From: Deinococcus puniceus
Lineage (GTDB): Bacteria; Deinococcota; Deinococci; Deinococcales; Deinococcaceae
DNA length: 64,000 nt
Assembly: GCF_001644565.1 (NCBI RefSeq)
Contig: NZ_CP011387.1
Coordinates: 2,885,001-2,949,000 of the forward strand
Direction: 5' to 3'
The notes beneath the pieces are model-generated. The model saw nothing but the letters and a program-made list of their open reading frames with translations, had not been told where the DNA came from and did not search any database. Below are positions 21,544 through 29,539 of the stretch, one piece after another. The number at the start of each line of letters is the position of its first letter. Positions within the stretch are counted from its first letter, which is position 1. The position numbers were made by a program, and so were the translations under genes.

Positions 21544-22122
21544 ATGCCCCGTCTGCCCAAACTTGCGATCATCGTCGGAAGCACCCGCGCCACCCGCTTT
21601 GCCGATAAACCCACCGCTTGGTTTTCCGGCCTCGCCTCGCAGCGCACCGACGCCGAATTTGAAGTTGTCGACCTGCGTGATTTCCCCATGCCCTTCTTCG
21701 ATGAAGTGGCCTCGAACGCCTACGCACCTTCTCAGAATGAAGTGGCGCAGCGTTGGCAGCAAAAGCTAAAGGAATTTGACGGCTACATTTTTGTGACCGC
21801 CGAGTACAACCACGCGCCCACCGCCGTCCTGAAAAACGCGCTGGACTACGCTTATACCGAATGGAACAAAAAGCCCGCCGCCTTCGTGGGCTACGGCTCG
21901 GTGGGCGCAGCACGGGCCATAGAGCAGCTTCGGATGATCGCTGTGGAACTCCAGATGGCCCCCACCCGCACCAGCGTGAACATTCAGGGCGGAGACTTTT
22001 TTGCCGTGTGGCAGCAAGGCAAAGACATTGCCGAACTGACCCATCTGCTCCCCAGCGTAAATTCATTGCTGGATGAAGTGGTCTGGTGGGCCAACGCTCT
22101 GAACGCGGCGCGGGAAGCGTAA
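21544..22122 (+). CDS. NAD(P)H-dependent FMN reductase
   Basis: A 192-aa flavodoxin-like reductase. The FMN phosphate loop is IVGSTRATRFADKPTAW, the flavin/substrate loop is VTAEYNHAPTAVLKNALDY, and FVGYGSVGAARAIEQLR follows. This is the NADPH-dependent FMN/azo/chromate-reductase-type family (PF03358). The gene has a classical SD (AAGGAG, 5 bases before ATG), unlike most neighbours. It is probably a monocistronic, regulated gene. Confidence 0.93.
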   Translation: MPRLPKLAIIVGSTRATRFADKPTAWFSGLASQRTDAEFEVVDLRDFPMPFFDEVASNAYAPSQNEVAQRWQQKLKEFDGYIFVTAEYNHAPTAVLKNALDYAYTEWNKKPAAFVGYGSVGAARAIEQLRMIAVELQMAPTRTSVNIQGGDFFAVWQQGKDIAELTHLLPSVNSLLDEVVWWANALNAAREA

Positions 22123-22140
22123 GCGGCGGCAACTGGGGCA

Positions 22141-22157
22141 GTCTAAGGGTCTAAGGA
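22141..22157. repeat. GGTCTAAG array, short
   Basis: GTCTAAGGGTCTAAGG followed by AAAGGCAACGGCCCAAGC, 18 bp after the FMN reductase stop. Confidence 0.65.
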
Positions 22158-22194
22158 AAGGCAACGGCCCAAGCTCTGGCGCTCGCTTTTCAAC

Positions 22195-22296
22195 TAACCC
22201 CCCCGTTGCTTCTCAACGCCCCCCCTTAGAAGTGGGGACAAAAGCTGTTGCGCTCCCCTTGAGGGGGGCTGGCTGCGAAGCAGACTGGGGGGTTCG
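22195..22296. repeat. Multi-hairpin intergenic repeat, copy A
   Basis: About 100 bp with the core CCCCTTGAGGGGGGCTGGC and CTGCGAAGCAGACTGGGG, shared with copies at 52.9 and 53.4 kb. Contains several small stems. The region 22123-22473 has no gene; it holds this element, a GGTCTAAG array and 12-bp tandem repeats. Confidence 0.9.
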
Positions 22297-22374
22297 CCCG
22301 GAATCGTCAACTCCAGTTGCCAAGCTCCAGCTCTTTCCAACAGAACGCAGAGGCGGCCCCGTGCTTCCTCTGCT

Positions 22375-22410
22375 GTTGCATGCACTGTTTTATGCACTGT
22401 TGTATGCACC
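22375..22410. repeat. Three tandem 12-bp repeats upstream of MFS gene
   Basis: Units GTTGCATGCACT, GTTTTATGCACT and GTTGTATGCACC lie head to tail, 64 bp before the MFS start codon. TATGCAC is the conserved core. The iteron-like spacing near one helical turn suggests a regulator-binding array. Confidence 0.75.
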
Positions 22411-22460
22411 GTCGTCCCTTCACCCGGAACGCCTGACCCGTCCCCTTTGCCATGCGGGTG

Positions 22461-22466
22461 TACCCT
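22461..22466 (+). promoter_or_regulatory. -10 element (TACCCT), leaderless start of MFS gene
   Basis: TACCCT seven bases before the GTG at 22474. Confidence 0.5.
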
Positions 22467-22473
22467 CTCCCCC

Positions 22474-23673
22474 GTGACCTCTGCCCCCGCTCCCGCTTTC
22501 CGCCCCTCTGCCGCGCAACTCGGACTGATCGGCGTCACGTTCCTGATGTGGGGCGGGTTTTTTCTGGTCATTCCCCTCATCACGGTGCATTTTGTGGATG
22601 GGTTGGGCTGGGCAGCGGCCAGCGTGGGCCTCGTGCTGGGCGTGCGGCAACTGACCCAGCAGGGCCTGACGGTGTTTGGCGGGGCGTGGGCAGACCGGAT
22701 CGGGCCAAAGCCGCTGATTCTAGCGGGCTGCCTGATTCGCACCCTCGGCTTCGGCTGGATGGGCTTTGCCGAGACGCTGCCTGTGCTGCTGGCCGCGTCG
22801 GTGCTGGCGGGCATCGGCGGGGGCCTGTTCGATGCGCCCAAGAGTGCGGCTATTACCGCTGTCACGCGGGACGAACACCGGGGCCGCATGTTCAGCCTGA
22901 TCAGCATGGCGGGCAATTTGGGCATGGTGACGGGGCCGTTGCTGGGCGCGTGGCTGGCAGGCGTGGGCTTCCGCACGGCGGCGCTGTGGGCGGGCAGCGT
23001 GTATCTGCTGGCCTTCGCGGTACTGGCCCTCACGCTGCCCCGCATGACTCCGCCAGCGCGTGCGGCGGGCGCAAGCAGCTTGGACGGCCTGCGAATTGCC
23101 CTGCAAGACCGCGTATTCCGGCGCTTTACGCTGGTGCTGTGCGGCTACTTTTTGCTGAGTACCCAACTGAATGTGGCCGTGACCCTGAAAGCGGTGGCGC
23201 TGGCTGGCCCCGCCGCCACTGGCCCGCTGTACGGCCTGAGCGCGGGCCTTGCCGTGCTGCTGCAATACCCGCTGCTGAGGCTGGTGGAGCGCCACATTCC
23301 CACACGCCCCGCCCTCGTGACCGCCGTGCTGGTGGTGGCCGCCGCGCTGGGCCTGATGGGATTCGCCGTCACCTTCCCGCAACTGCTGGCCTGCGTGGTG
23401 CTGTATTCGTTGGGCACGATGTTGGTGTATCCCACCCAGCAAACTCTCACTGCCCGCCTTGCTCCAGAAGGCCGGGTAGGAAGCTATTTCGGCTTCAGCG
23501 CCATCAGCCTCGGCGTGGGTGGCGCACTGGGCAACTTTTTGGGCGGCCTGCTGGTAGATACGGGAGCAAGGCTGAACCTGCCCACGCTGCCCTGGCTGAC
23601 GCTGATGGCGGTGGGCTTGGTCACAGCGGCGGGGCTGCGGTGGGCTTTGCGGGGGATGGGGGAAGAGAAGTAA
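22474..23673 (+). CDS. MFS transporter, multidrug-efflux type
   Basis: A 399-aa, roughly twelve-helix major facilitator. The first helix is LGLIGVTFLMWGGFFLVIP; the loop 2-3 motif A is present as GGAWADRIGPKPL and a second one (VERHIPTR) in the C-terminal half is degenerate. The best relatives by eye are MdtH/YceL-like drug exporters. GTG 22474 is chosen from the promoter spacing. The tandem repeats just upstream may be its operator. It converges on the lipoprotein genes with a 22-bp gap. Confidence 0.9.
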   Translation: MTSAPAPAFRPSAAQLGLIGVTFLMWGGFFLVIPLITVHFVDGLGWAAASVGLVLGVRQLTQQGLTVFGGAWADRIGPKPLILAGCLIRTLGFGWMGFAETLPVLLAASVLAGIGGGLFDAPKSAAITAVTRDEHRGRMFSLISMAGNLGMVTGPLLGAWLAGVGFRTAALWAGSVYLLAFAVLALTLPRMTPPARAAGASSLDGLRIALQDRVFRRFTLVLCGYFLLSTQLNVAVTLKAVALAGPAATGPLYGLSAGLAVLLQYPLLRLVERHIPTRPALVTAVLVVAAALGLMGFAVTFPQLLACVVLYSLGTMLVYPTQQTLTARLAPEGRVGSYFGFSAISLGVGGALGNFLGGLLVDTGARLNLPTLPWLTLMAVGLVTAAGLRWALRGMGEEK

Positions 23674-23695
23674 GCCAGATGGTGGGAAGGACGGC

Positions 23696-24427
23696 CTACT
23701 GCTGACCCACACACTCCGATAATCCCGGTGTCTTGGTACGAATCATATCTGTTGTAAAGACGTCTAACCCTATCCGGTTGATGAATGAAATTTGATTCAT
23801 ATCGCCATTTTGAGGAAACCAGAATTCATCCACACGGTAGCCATAACACTTCAACTCTTTAAGCGTAGGCAGCCAGACAGGGCCGCCGAGCAAGGCTGTA
23901 TGTTCATCCTGCCTGAGGTTGACCAGTCGCCAAGCATCTTCGTAGAGCTTTTGCGAAACTCCAAGAGATTCGTTGATCTGCCTTTCCTTTTTGATGAACG
24001 CCTCAATTTTTGGAATTTGATTCCAGTTGGCGAGCCCAAGCAACTGGGCAGGATTAGATTCAGCGTTCCAATGAAAGCCTAAATAAGCGCCCGGTTGTAC
24101 CACAACCTTTGCAGCCCCTGAAGCGATGATGGAACAAGCAGAGAGGCATGGGCCGGTAGCAACTAGCGCCATTTTGTTACCCATGACTAAATCCATCATT
24201 TTATAAGCAGGTTCAATATCCCCACCGCTAGATGAGATGTAAAGCGAACGGGTCTCCGGCGTGATCGCCTGCTCAAGTTTTTTAAGAGAAGCATCCGTGA
24301 TGTAGCCGTCAAAATAAACCTTTTCGTCTACGACTCTGACACTGACGTCATTCTGAAAATGGCGCGGTATAAGGCTGCAAGAAGACAAGGCAAACAATCC
24401 AGCACAAGCTAAAATTACTTGACGCAT
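23696..24427 (-). CDS. Lipoprotein with ClpP/crotonase-like domain, putative Ser/His dyad
   Basis: A 243-aa predicted lipoprotein: signal peptide with lipobox LSSC (Cys17). The core resembles the COG3904-type periplasmic ClpP-like proteins: SLYISSSGGDIEPAYKMMDL (oxyanion-loop-like GGD), then GPCLSACSIIASGA with Ser96 at the nucleophile position between two cysteines, and GAYLGFHW with His119 at the position of the ClpP histidine. Protease activity is inference. The codons and base composition are much more AT-rich than the neighbours (about 45-48% GC in sampled lines). Its start overlaps the upstream paralogue by 13 bases. Confidence 0.75.
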   Translation of the reverse strand: MRQVILACAGLFALSSCSLIPRHFQNDVSVRVVDEKVYFDGYITDASLKKLEQAITPETRSLYISSSGGDIEPAYKMMDLVMGNKMALVATGPCLSACSIIASGAAKVVVQPGAYLGFHWNAESNPAQLLGLANWNQIPKIEAFIKKERQINESLGVSQKLYEDAWRLVNLRQDEHTALLGGPVWLPTLKELKCYGYRVDEFWFPQNGDMNQISFINRIGLDVFTTDMIRTKTPGLSECVGQQ

Positions 24428-25197
24428 GACGTTACTGCCTCTGGTTTGATTTTCACATCTTTGGTGGCGAAAACATAGATTCCTGAATCCAAAAGATTTT
24501 TCTGCTCTTCTGGTTTCAGCGAGAAGTCGTCTGTCAAATCAGTGACGCCGTAGCAGCCGAGTTCCGGGCTAGTGGGAACCCAGAAAATTCTGTCGACGCT
24601 GGGGATGTCCAAAATACTTTGCTGTTTTTCATAGGCAAGTACCATTCGGCGGGCGTCGTCCAGCAGTTCACGCTTGACCCCCACATCGTAGAGGAAAGCC
24701 AGTTCCTGCACTCTGCTTTTGCGGAAATTCTCTAGATAGACTGCTCCCCATTTGGGGCTGAAACCAGATTCTTCAATCTCTTTGAGCAATTCGGTATCAT
24801 CAAAGCTGGAGAAGCCATAGGTGAATCCCAAAACTCCCCCCGGCGTTCGTTCCTTCGCTTTGCCCGATAAAAAAAGATAGTTGGCACAACCCTGAGTACA
24901 GAGACCGTCTACACTTACTCGCAGGTTCATCTTCCTGAGGTGTTGGCCCATAGGTAGATAGAGATGATTGTAGCCACCTAAATTTCCCCGCAATGACGCC
25001 AGGGAAAACGTTTGATCAGCGATAAACGTATCTAACTTGCCTGCATCAGGTGCAAAAGGCTTGCCCGTAAAAATTAATGTCTCATTCTTTCTATCGAATA
25101 CTGTTCCCAGTCGAGAAGTCTGCGTCACGCTGCATGAGGAAAGCGTTAGAGCTATCCCCGTAATAAGTACGAACTGTGTGGAGATTCCGTAAGTCAT
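24415..25197 (-). CDS. Lipoprotein, degenerate ClpP-like paralogue
   Basis: A 260-aa predicted lipoprotein (lipobox LSSC, Cys22), similar in layout to the gene it overlaps. It has SLRGNLGGYNHLYLPMGQHL, then DGLCTQGCANYLFLSG: the C-x3-C bracket is kept but the nucleophile Ser is replaced by Gln102. GGVLGFTYGFSS has Thr126 where the paralogue has His. It therefore looks like a non-catalytic partner. Both proteins share a late Cys-Tyr-Gly motif and a C-terminal Cys. The leader TATCTT lies six bases before the ATG. AT-rich composition points to recent acquisition. Confidence 0.72.
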   Translation of the reverse strand: MTYGISTQFVLITGIALTLSSCSVTQTSRLGTVFDRKNETLIFTGKPFAPDAGKLDTFIADQTFSLASLRGNLGGYNHLYLPMGQHLRKMNLRVSVDGLCTQGCANYLFLSGKAKERTPGGVLGFTYGFSSFDDTELLKEIEESGFSPKWGAVYLENFRKSRVQELAFLYDVGVKRELLDDARRMVLAYEKQQSILDIPSVDRIFWVPTSPELGCYGVTDLTDDFSLKPEEQKNLLDSGIYVFATKDVKIKPEAVTSCVK

Positions 25198-25203
25198 CCC
25201 AAC

Positions 25204-25209
25204 AAGATA
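25204..25209 (-). promoter_or_regulatory. -10 element (TATCTT), leaderless start of lipoprotein pair
   Basis: TATCTT six bases before the ATG at 25197. Confidence 0.45.
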
Positions 25210-25259
25210 ATCACTTATACGACTAGCCCGTCATATCGGTCTATTCAGGAGAATCTGAG

Positions 25260-27116
25260 TTACCCCTCTCCCCCATCTTCCGCCCACAGCGCCCGCATTT
25301 CTGCGCTGCGTTCCAGCAACTCTGCCAGCGTGCCTTCATCGGTGATGCGCCCGCCTTCCAGCAGCAGGATTCGGTCGGCGCGGGTCAGGGCGGCGCGGCG
25401 GTGAGACACCACCAGACAAGTCGCGTCGGTTTCGGCAAACAGACCGTCCCACAACACGGCTTCGGTGCGGGCGTCGAGGGCGCTGCTCACGTCGTCGAAA
25501 ACCAACAGATCGGCGTCGCGGGCCAGCATCCGGGCCACCGCCGCCCGCTGCACCTGCCCGCCACTGAGTTTCACGCCGCGTGCGCCCACCGGAGTCTCCA
25601 GCCCGCTGCCCAACTGCTGCACATCGGGTTCCAGCACAGCCAAGCGCACGGCGCGGCTCAAGCGATCCGGCGCGCTGCCGCTCAGCACGTTTTCGCGCAG
25701 GCTGTCGCTGAACAGGTTGGGAATCTGTGCGGTGTAGGCGCTGCGGGGCGGCACGAGGAACGACGCGGGGTCTTCTACAGGTTGTCCGTTCCAAGACACC
25801 GTACCCGAATCTGTGGGAATCAGGCCCAGCAGCGCCCGCAACAGCGTCGTTTTGCCGCTACCGATGCGCCCCGTGACCACCACGAATTCTCCCCGGCGCA
25901 CACTGAAGCTGGCGTCGCGCAGGCCCATGCCGCTGGGGTGCAGGGCAGTCAGGCCATCCACGCGCAGTTCTTCTAGCGGCTGAGCCTCGGCAGTCCCGGC
26001 GGCGGGCAGGGGGGCCACTTCCGGCGGATCGGCGTGCAGGTACACCGGATGATGCTGCACGGTCTGGTCACGCGGGGCGTCTTGCAGCAGGCGGTTCATG
26101 CGGTCATAGCTGACCCCGGTGCGGCGGTGGCGGGCAATCGCGTCGCCAAAAAAGCCCATGCTTCCGGTCAGGCGCGGCAGCAGCCCGATAAACAGCACGA
26201 AGTCGGCCACATCCAGCGCCCCGCCGCGAATTTTGTTGGCCCCCAGCAGCAGCACCAAGCCAACAGCGATATTCACCATATTGGTGTTCACGCCCCGGAT
26301 CAGTTCGGTCAGCAGCACGTCGCGCAGGGCGGCAGAGCGGCGAACCTCGCCCAATTTGACCAGGTGAGACACCATCTGGCCTTCACGGGCGGCCAGTTTC
26401 ACGGCGCTCACGGCCCCGAACGTTTCCCCGATAAAGTCGGTGACGCGGCCCGTCGCCTCGCGCATGCGGCGGCGGTAACTGCGAATAATGGGTGAGAGCC
26501 GCTGCACGAACAGCACCATCAGCAGCAGCGGGGCGCACACCAGCGCCGTGATCAGCGGGTCTATCTGGGCCATCAGGGCAATGGCGATGATGGAGAAGGC
26601 CAAAATACCCCAGCCGTCCACCCAGACCTCGGTATATCCGGCCACATCGTCCACATCGTCGCGGAAGCGGGTCACGGACTCGGCAGGGGTGTCGGGCAGG
26701 CGGCGGGCGCGGCGGGCGGTGAGCAGGTAGCCCAGCATGTTGCGCCGCACCAGGGCGTCCAGCGTGTACCACAGTTCTATCCACGCCCGGAAGGCCCCGT
26801 AAAAAATTCCGAATCGGCTGACCCGCACGAAGGCGAACCAGCCCACCGCCACCCACGCCGCCGCGATCAGGGGTTCAATGTTTCCGCTGGTAGAAGTGCC
26901 TGCCAACCGCAGTTTATCGGCGGCTTCCAGCTCCCGGAACACTCCACTGATCGCCAACGTCAGCAGCGCGGGCGAGGCGTGAACCATCGTCCACATCAGC
27001 AGATTGAAGGCGAACAGGCCGGGTTTGTACACGAACAGGCGCTTGGAGAGGGCGAAAGTTTTGTCGGAGATGGACTGGGGAATGGGCTGGATGGCGGGCT
27101 GGGGGGCGGTGGTCAT
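25260..27116 (-). CDS. ABC exporter half-transporter, degenerate-site subunit
   Basis: A 618-aa fusion of a six-helix membrane domain (about 30-330) and an ATPase domain (about 385-610). Walker A is GRIGSGKTTLL, the signature is canonical LSGGQVQR, but Walker B ends VFDDVSSALD, with Asp in place of the catalytic Glu. The H-loop (VVSHRR) is present. ATG 27116 has GGAG nine bases upstream. With the following half-transporter it should form a heterodimer with one degenerate ATP site. The transported compound (drug, lipid or peptide) is unknown. It follows its partner by about 100 bp. Confidence 0.93.
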   Translation of the reverse strand: MTTAPQPAIQPIPQSISDKTFALSKRLFVYKPGLFAFNLLMWTMVHASPALLTLAISGVFRELEAADKLRLAGTSTSGNIEPLIAAAWVAVGWFAFVRVSRFGIFYGAFRAWIELWYTLDALVRRNMLGYLLTARRARRLPDTPAESVTRFRDDVDDVAGYTEVWVDGWGILAFSIIAIALMAQIDPLITALVCAPLLLMVLFVQRLSPIIRSYRRRMREATGRVTDFIGETFGAVSAVKLAAREGQMVSHLVKLGEVRRSAALRDVLLTELIRGVNTNMVNIAVGLVLLLGANKIRGGALDVADFVLFIGLLPRLTGSMGFFGDAIARHRRTGVSYDRMNRLLQDAPRDQTVQHHPVYLHADPPEVAPLPAAGTAEAQPLEELRVDGLTALHPSGMGLRDASFSVRRGEFVVVTGRIGSGKTTLLRALLGLIPTDSGTVSWNGQPVEDPASFLVPPRSAYTAQIPNLFSDSLRENVLSGSAPDRLSRAVRLAVLEPDVQQLGSGLETPVGARGVKLSGGQVQRAAVARMLARDADLLVFDDVSSALDARTEAVLWDGLFAETDATCLVVSHRRAALTRADRILLLEGGRITDEGTLAELLERSAEMRALWAEDGGEG

Positions 27117-27219
27117 GGGTGGCAACTCCGGGAGAGTGTGGATCGTGGACTGTGGAACATGGACAGGGCAAAAGTTGGAACTTTGGGGGTGAGGGCAGGC
27201 AACCTACGATCCGTGCCCC

Positions 27220-29040
27220 TTACGCCAGCACCCCTTCCCCTTCTGCGCCCACTCCTGCTCGCAGCAACCCGGCGTAATGGCTGCGTGGGTTGGCGGCCAG
27301 CACGTCGCGGGGGCCGTCTTCCAAGACCTGTCCGTCACCCAAGACTAAAATCCGGTCGGCGCGGGCCACGGTATCCAATCGGTGGGCAATCACGATGGCG
27401 GTGCGGCCACTCAGCAGGCGGGTCATGGCAGCGGTCAGCAGGCCTTCTGTGGCGGGGTCTAAGCGGCTGCTGGGTTCGTCCAAAATGATCAGGGCCGGGT
27501 CTTGCAGCATCACGCGGGCAAAGGCCAAGAGTTGCGCCTCACCTGCCGAGAGGCTCCCGGCGGGCAGGGGCGTCTGCACTCCCTGTTCCAGTCGGGCCAG
27601 CCAAGCGCTCAGGCCGACTTCGTGCAGGGCGGCTTCTACGCGCTCGTCGGGCAGGGTGTCGTCAAAAAAGGTGAGGTTGTCGCGCACGCTGGCCTGAAAC
27701 AACTGCACATCCTGCGTCACCACCGCCACGCGGGAACGCAGGCTACTCAGTTTCAGGTCGCGGGTATCGAGGCCGCCAAGTTGCACGCTGCCACTGGTCG
27801 GATCGTACAGGCGCGACACCAGCCGCGTGAGGGTGGTTTTGCCGCTGCCCGTGCGCCCCAGCAGGCCGAGGGTTTGTCCAGCGGGCAGCGTGAAGGAAAC
27901 GCCGTGCAGCACGCCGCGCACCGTAGCGTCAGTGGGATCGTAGCTGAAATCCACTTCTTTAAAGGCCAGTGGCAGAGCACCCGCCGGAAGCTGCTGCACG
28001 CCTTCGGGCAGGCTGGAGCGCAGGGCCAAGAGTTCGCCTACCCGGAACAGACTGGCCCCCGCCTTCTGCAAATCCTGAAGCTGCTGCGTCAGCTGGTCTA
28101 TCGGTTCCTCGATCATATTCATGTACTGGTACAGCAAAAAAGCCGTGCCCAGCGAGATCGCACCCGCCGCGTACAGGCCCACCGCCGACACCAGAATTGC
28201 CACGTATCCGGCAGCAAACAGCGCCATGCTGAGTTGCCAGACCACGCTGCGTCGCCGCCAAGAAAAAGTGCTGCGGCCAAAATACTCGCGCTGCACCTTC
28301 AGATACCTGTTCAGGTGATGCTGTCCCGCCCCGAGTGAGCGCACATCGTCCAGCCCCGCCAACCGTTCTTCTATGAAGCCGAATAGTTTGGCGCTGCTTT
28401 CGCGCTCCAGCCGGGTGGGTTCCACGCCCGCCTTGCGCACCCGGTTCATGGCGATCAGCGTGATGATCACAAAACTGGTGATGCCCAGCCCGATCCACAC
28501 GTTCTCGCGGTAAAACATCACGATTGCGCCGATGAGGAGCAGGGCGGCCCCGAACACACGCACCGCGAACTGAGAGAAAAAGTTGCTGAGTGCCGTCACG
28601 TCGCCGTCGATGCGCTCGATCATTTCGCCGGGGGTACGTTCCTTGTGTTCGTGCATGTCCAGCGAGAGCATGTGCGTCATCAGATCGGCCCGCAGGCGGT
28701 TGGTGGCCCGCCAGCCCACGCGAGCGCCTACATATGTGGCGCTGGCGGTCAGCAGTTGCACGCCCACCGCCACGCCGATATACACGCCCGCCAACCCGGC
28801 CAACTGCGCCACCGGAGCCGCCGCGCCCAGCTTGGCTCCGTCTACGAATTGGCGCAGCAACTGGGGCAAGATCAGGTTCAGGCCCGTGGCCGTAAATAGC
28901 AGCACGGCCAGCAGCAACACGCGCCACCACAGCGGCCCCAAGTAGGTTCGCAGGACGGCCAACGCTCCTAATTTAGGCCGCCCCGATTTGGGCGGCGGGG
29001 AAGCAGATGGCGTGTCGGAAGGGGGCGCGGCGGCGGTCAT
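27220..29040 (-). CDS. ABC exporter half-transporter, consensus-Glu subunit
   Basis: A 606-aa six-helix membrane domain plus ATPase. Walker A is GRTGSGKTTLT; Walker B has the catalytic Glu (LIILDEPSSRLD); the signature motif is altered to LSAGEAQL. The H-loop is IAHRLD. Pairing its Walker sites with the LSGGQ of the downstream subunit gives one complete ATP site, and the reverse pairing gives a degenerate one, as in TM287/288 or Thermus TmrAB. Start is ATG 29040; a longer frame upstream runs into the divergent DUF3006 promoter. The N-terminal 30 residues are Pro/Ser-rich. Confidence 0.93.
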   Translation of the reverse strand: MTAAAPPSDTPSASPPPKSGRPKLGALAVLRTYLGPLWWRVLLLAVLLFTATGLNLILPQLLRQFVDGAKLGAAAPVAQLAGLAGVYIGVAVGVQLLTASATYVGARVGWRATNRLRADLMTHMLSLDMHEHKERTPGEMIERIDGDVTALSNFFSQFAVRVFGAALLLIGAIVMFYRENVWIGLGITSFVIITLIAMNRVRKAGVEPTRLERESSAKLFGFIEERLAGLDDVRSLGAGQHHLNRYLKVQREYFGRSTFSWRRRSVVWQLSMALFAAGYVAILVSAVGLYAAGAISLGTAFLLYQYMNMIEEPIDQLTQQLQDLQKAGASLFRVGELLALRSSLPEGVQQLPAGALPLAFKEVDFSYDPTDATVRGVLHGVSFTLPAGQTLGLLGRTGSGKTTLTRLVSRLYDPTSGSVQLGGLDTRDLKLSSLRSRVAVVTQDVQLFQASVRDNLTFFDDTLPDERVEAALHEVGLSAWLARLEQGVQTPLPAGSLSAGEAQLLAFARVMLQDPALIILDEPSSRLDPATEGLLTAAMTRLLSGRTAIVIAHRLDTVARADRILVLGDGQVLEDGPRDVLAANPRSHYAGLLRAGVGAEGEGVLA

Positions 29041-29139
29041 AGGGTCAGGGTAGGGCGGGAGCGGGGGCAGATGCATCCGCCGAGTGGCGCAGTGGGGGCC
29101 AAGAGGGGGCACAACGGCCTTAATCGTTGCTCCACGCGC

Positions 29140-29145
29140 TACGCT
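29140..29145 (+). promoter_or_regulatory. -10 element (TACGCT), leaderless start of DUF3006 gene
   Basis: TACGCT six bases before the GTG at 29152. Confidence 0.45.
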
Positions 29146-29151
29146 GTGAGC

Positions 29152-29529
29152 GTGAAGGATGAGCCGCAAGCCCAGCAGGAACAGAATCCGGCCCCCACTG
29201 CCAGTGCCGCCGCCCCTGCCGCCGCAAGCGCAACCGTCTGGACAGGCGAACGCTGGACGGTAGACGGCATAGAAGATACGCCGACTGGCCGCATGGCCCG
29301 CGTAGAACTGCCCAGTGGCCGCACAGTGGACATCCTGCTCTCAGCCCTGCCCAGCGGCGTGCAGGAGGGGGATATTCTGGGTATACAGGACGGCCCGGAC
29401 GGTGCGGTGGCCCATATTTTGAGGGAAGAAACGCAGGCGCGGCGGGCTGAAGCTGGGGCCGAACTGGACGCCCGGAACGCACGCGGCGCGGCCCTCCCGG
29501 TCAATGCAGACGGAGAAATGACCCTATGA
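29152..29529 (+). CDS. DUF3006 domain protein
   Basis: A 125-aa protein. After a Gln/Ala/Pro-rich N-terminal tail comes the DUF3006 domain: ERWTVDGIEDTPTGRMARVE, then a beta-rich part with LSALPSGVQEGDILGIQDG. DUF3006 genes are often next to ComEC-like metallo-beta-lactamase hydrolases, and that is the case here, with the hydrolase starting ten bases after this stop. The molecular role is not known. GTG 29152 is chosen by promoter spacing; GTG 29146 is the alternative. Confidence 0.85.
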   Translation: MKDEPQAQQEQNPAPTASAAAPAAASATVWTGERWTVDGIEDTPTGRMARVELPSGRTVDILLSALPSGVQEGDILGIQDGPDGAVAHILREETQARRAEAGAELDARNARGAALPVNADGEMTL

Positions 29530-29539
29530 GGATGACACT

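Noticed and set aside
22194..23045. Minus-strand frame of 283 codons overlapping repeat copy A and the MFS gene
   Set aside because: Ser/Pro/Arg-rich antisense product typical of high-GC shadows.
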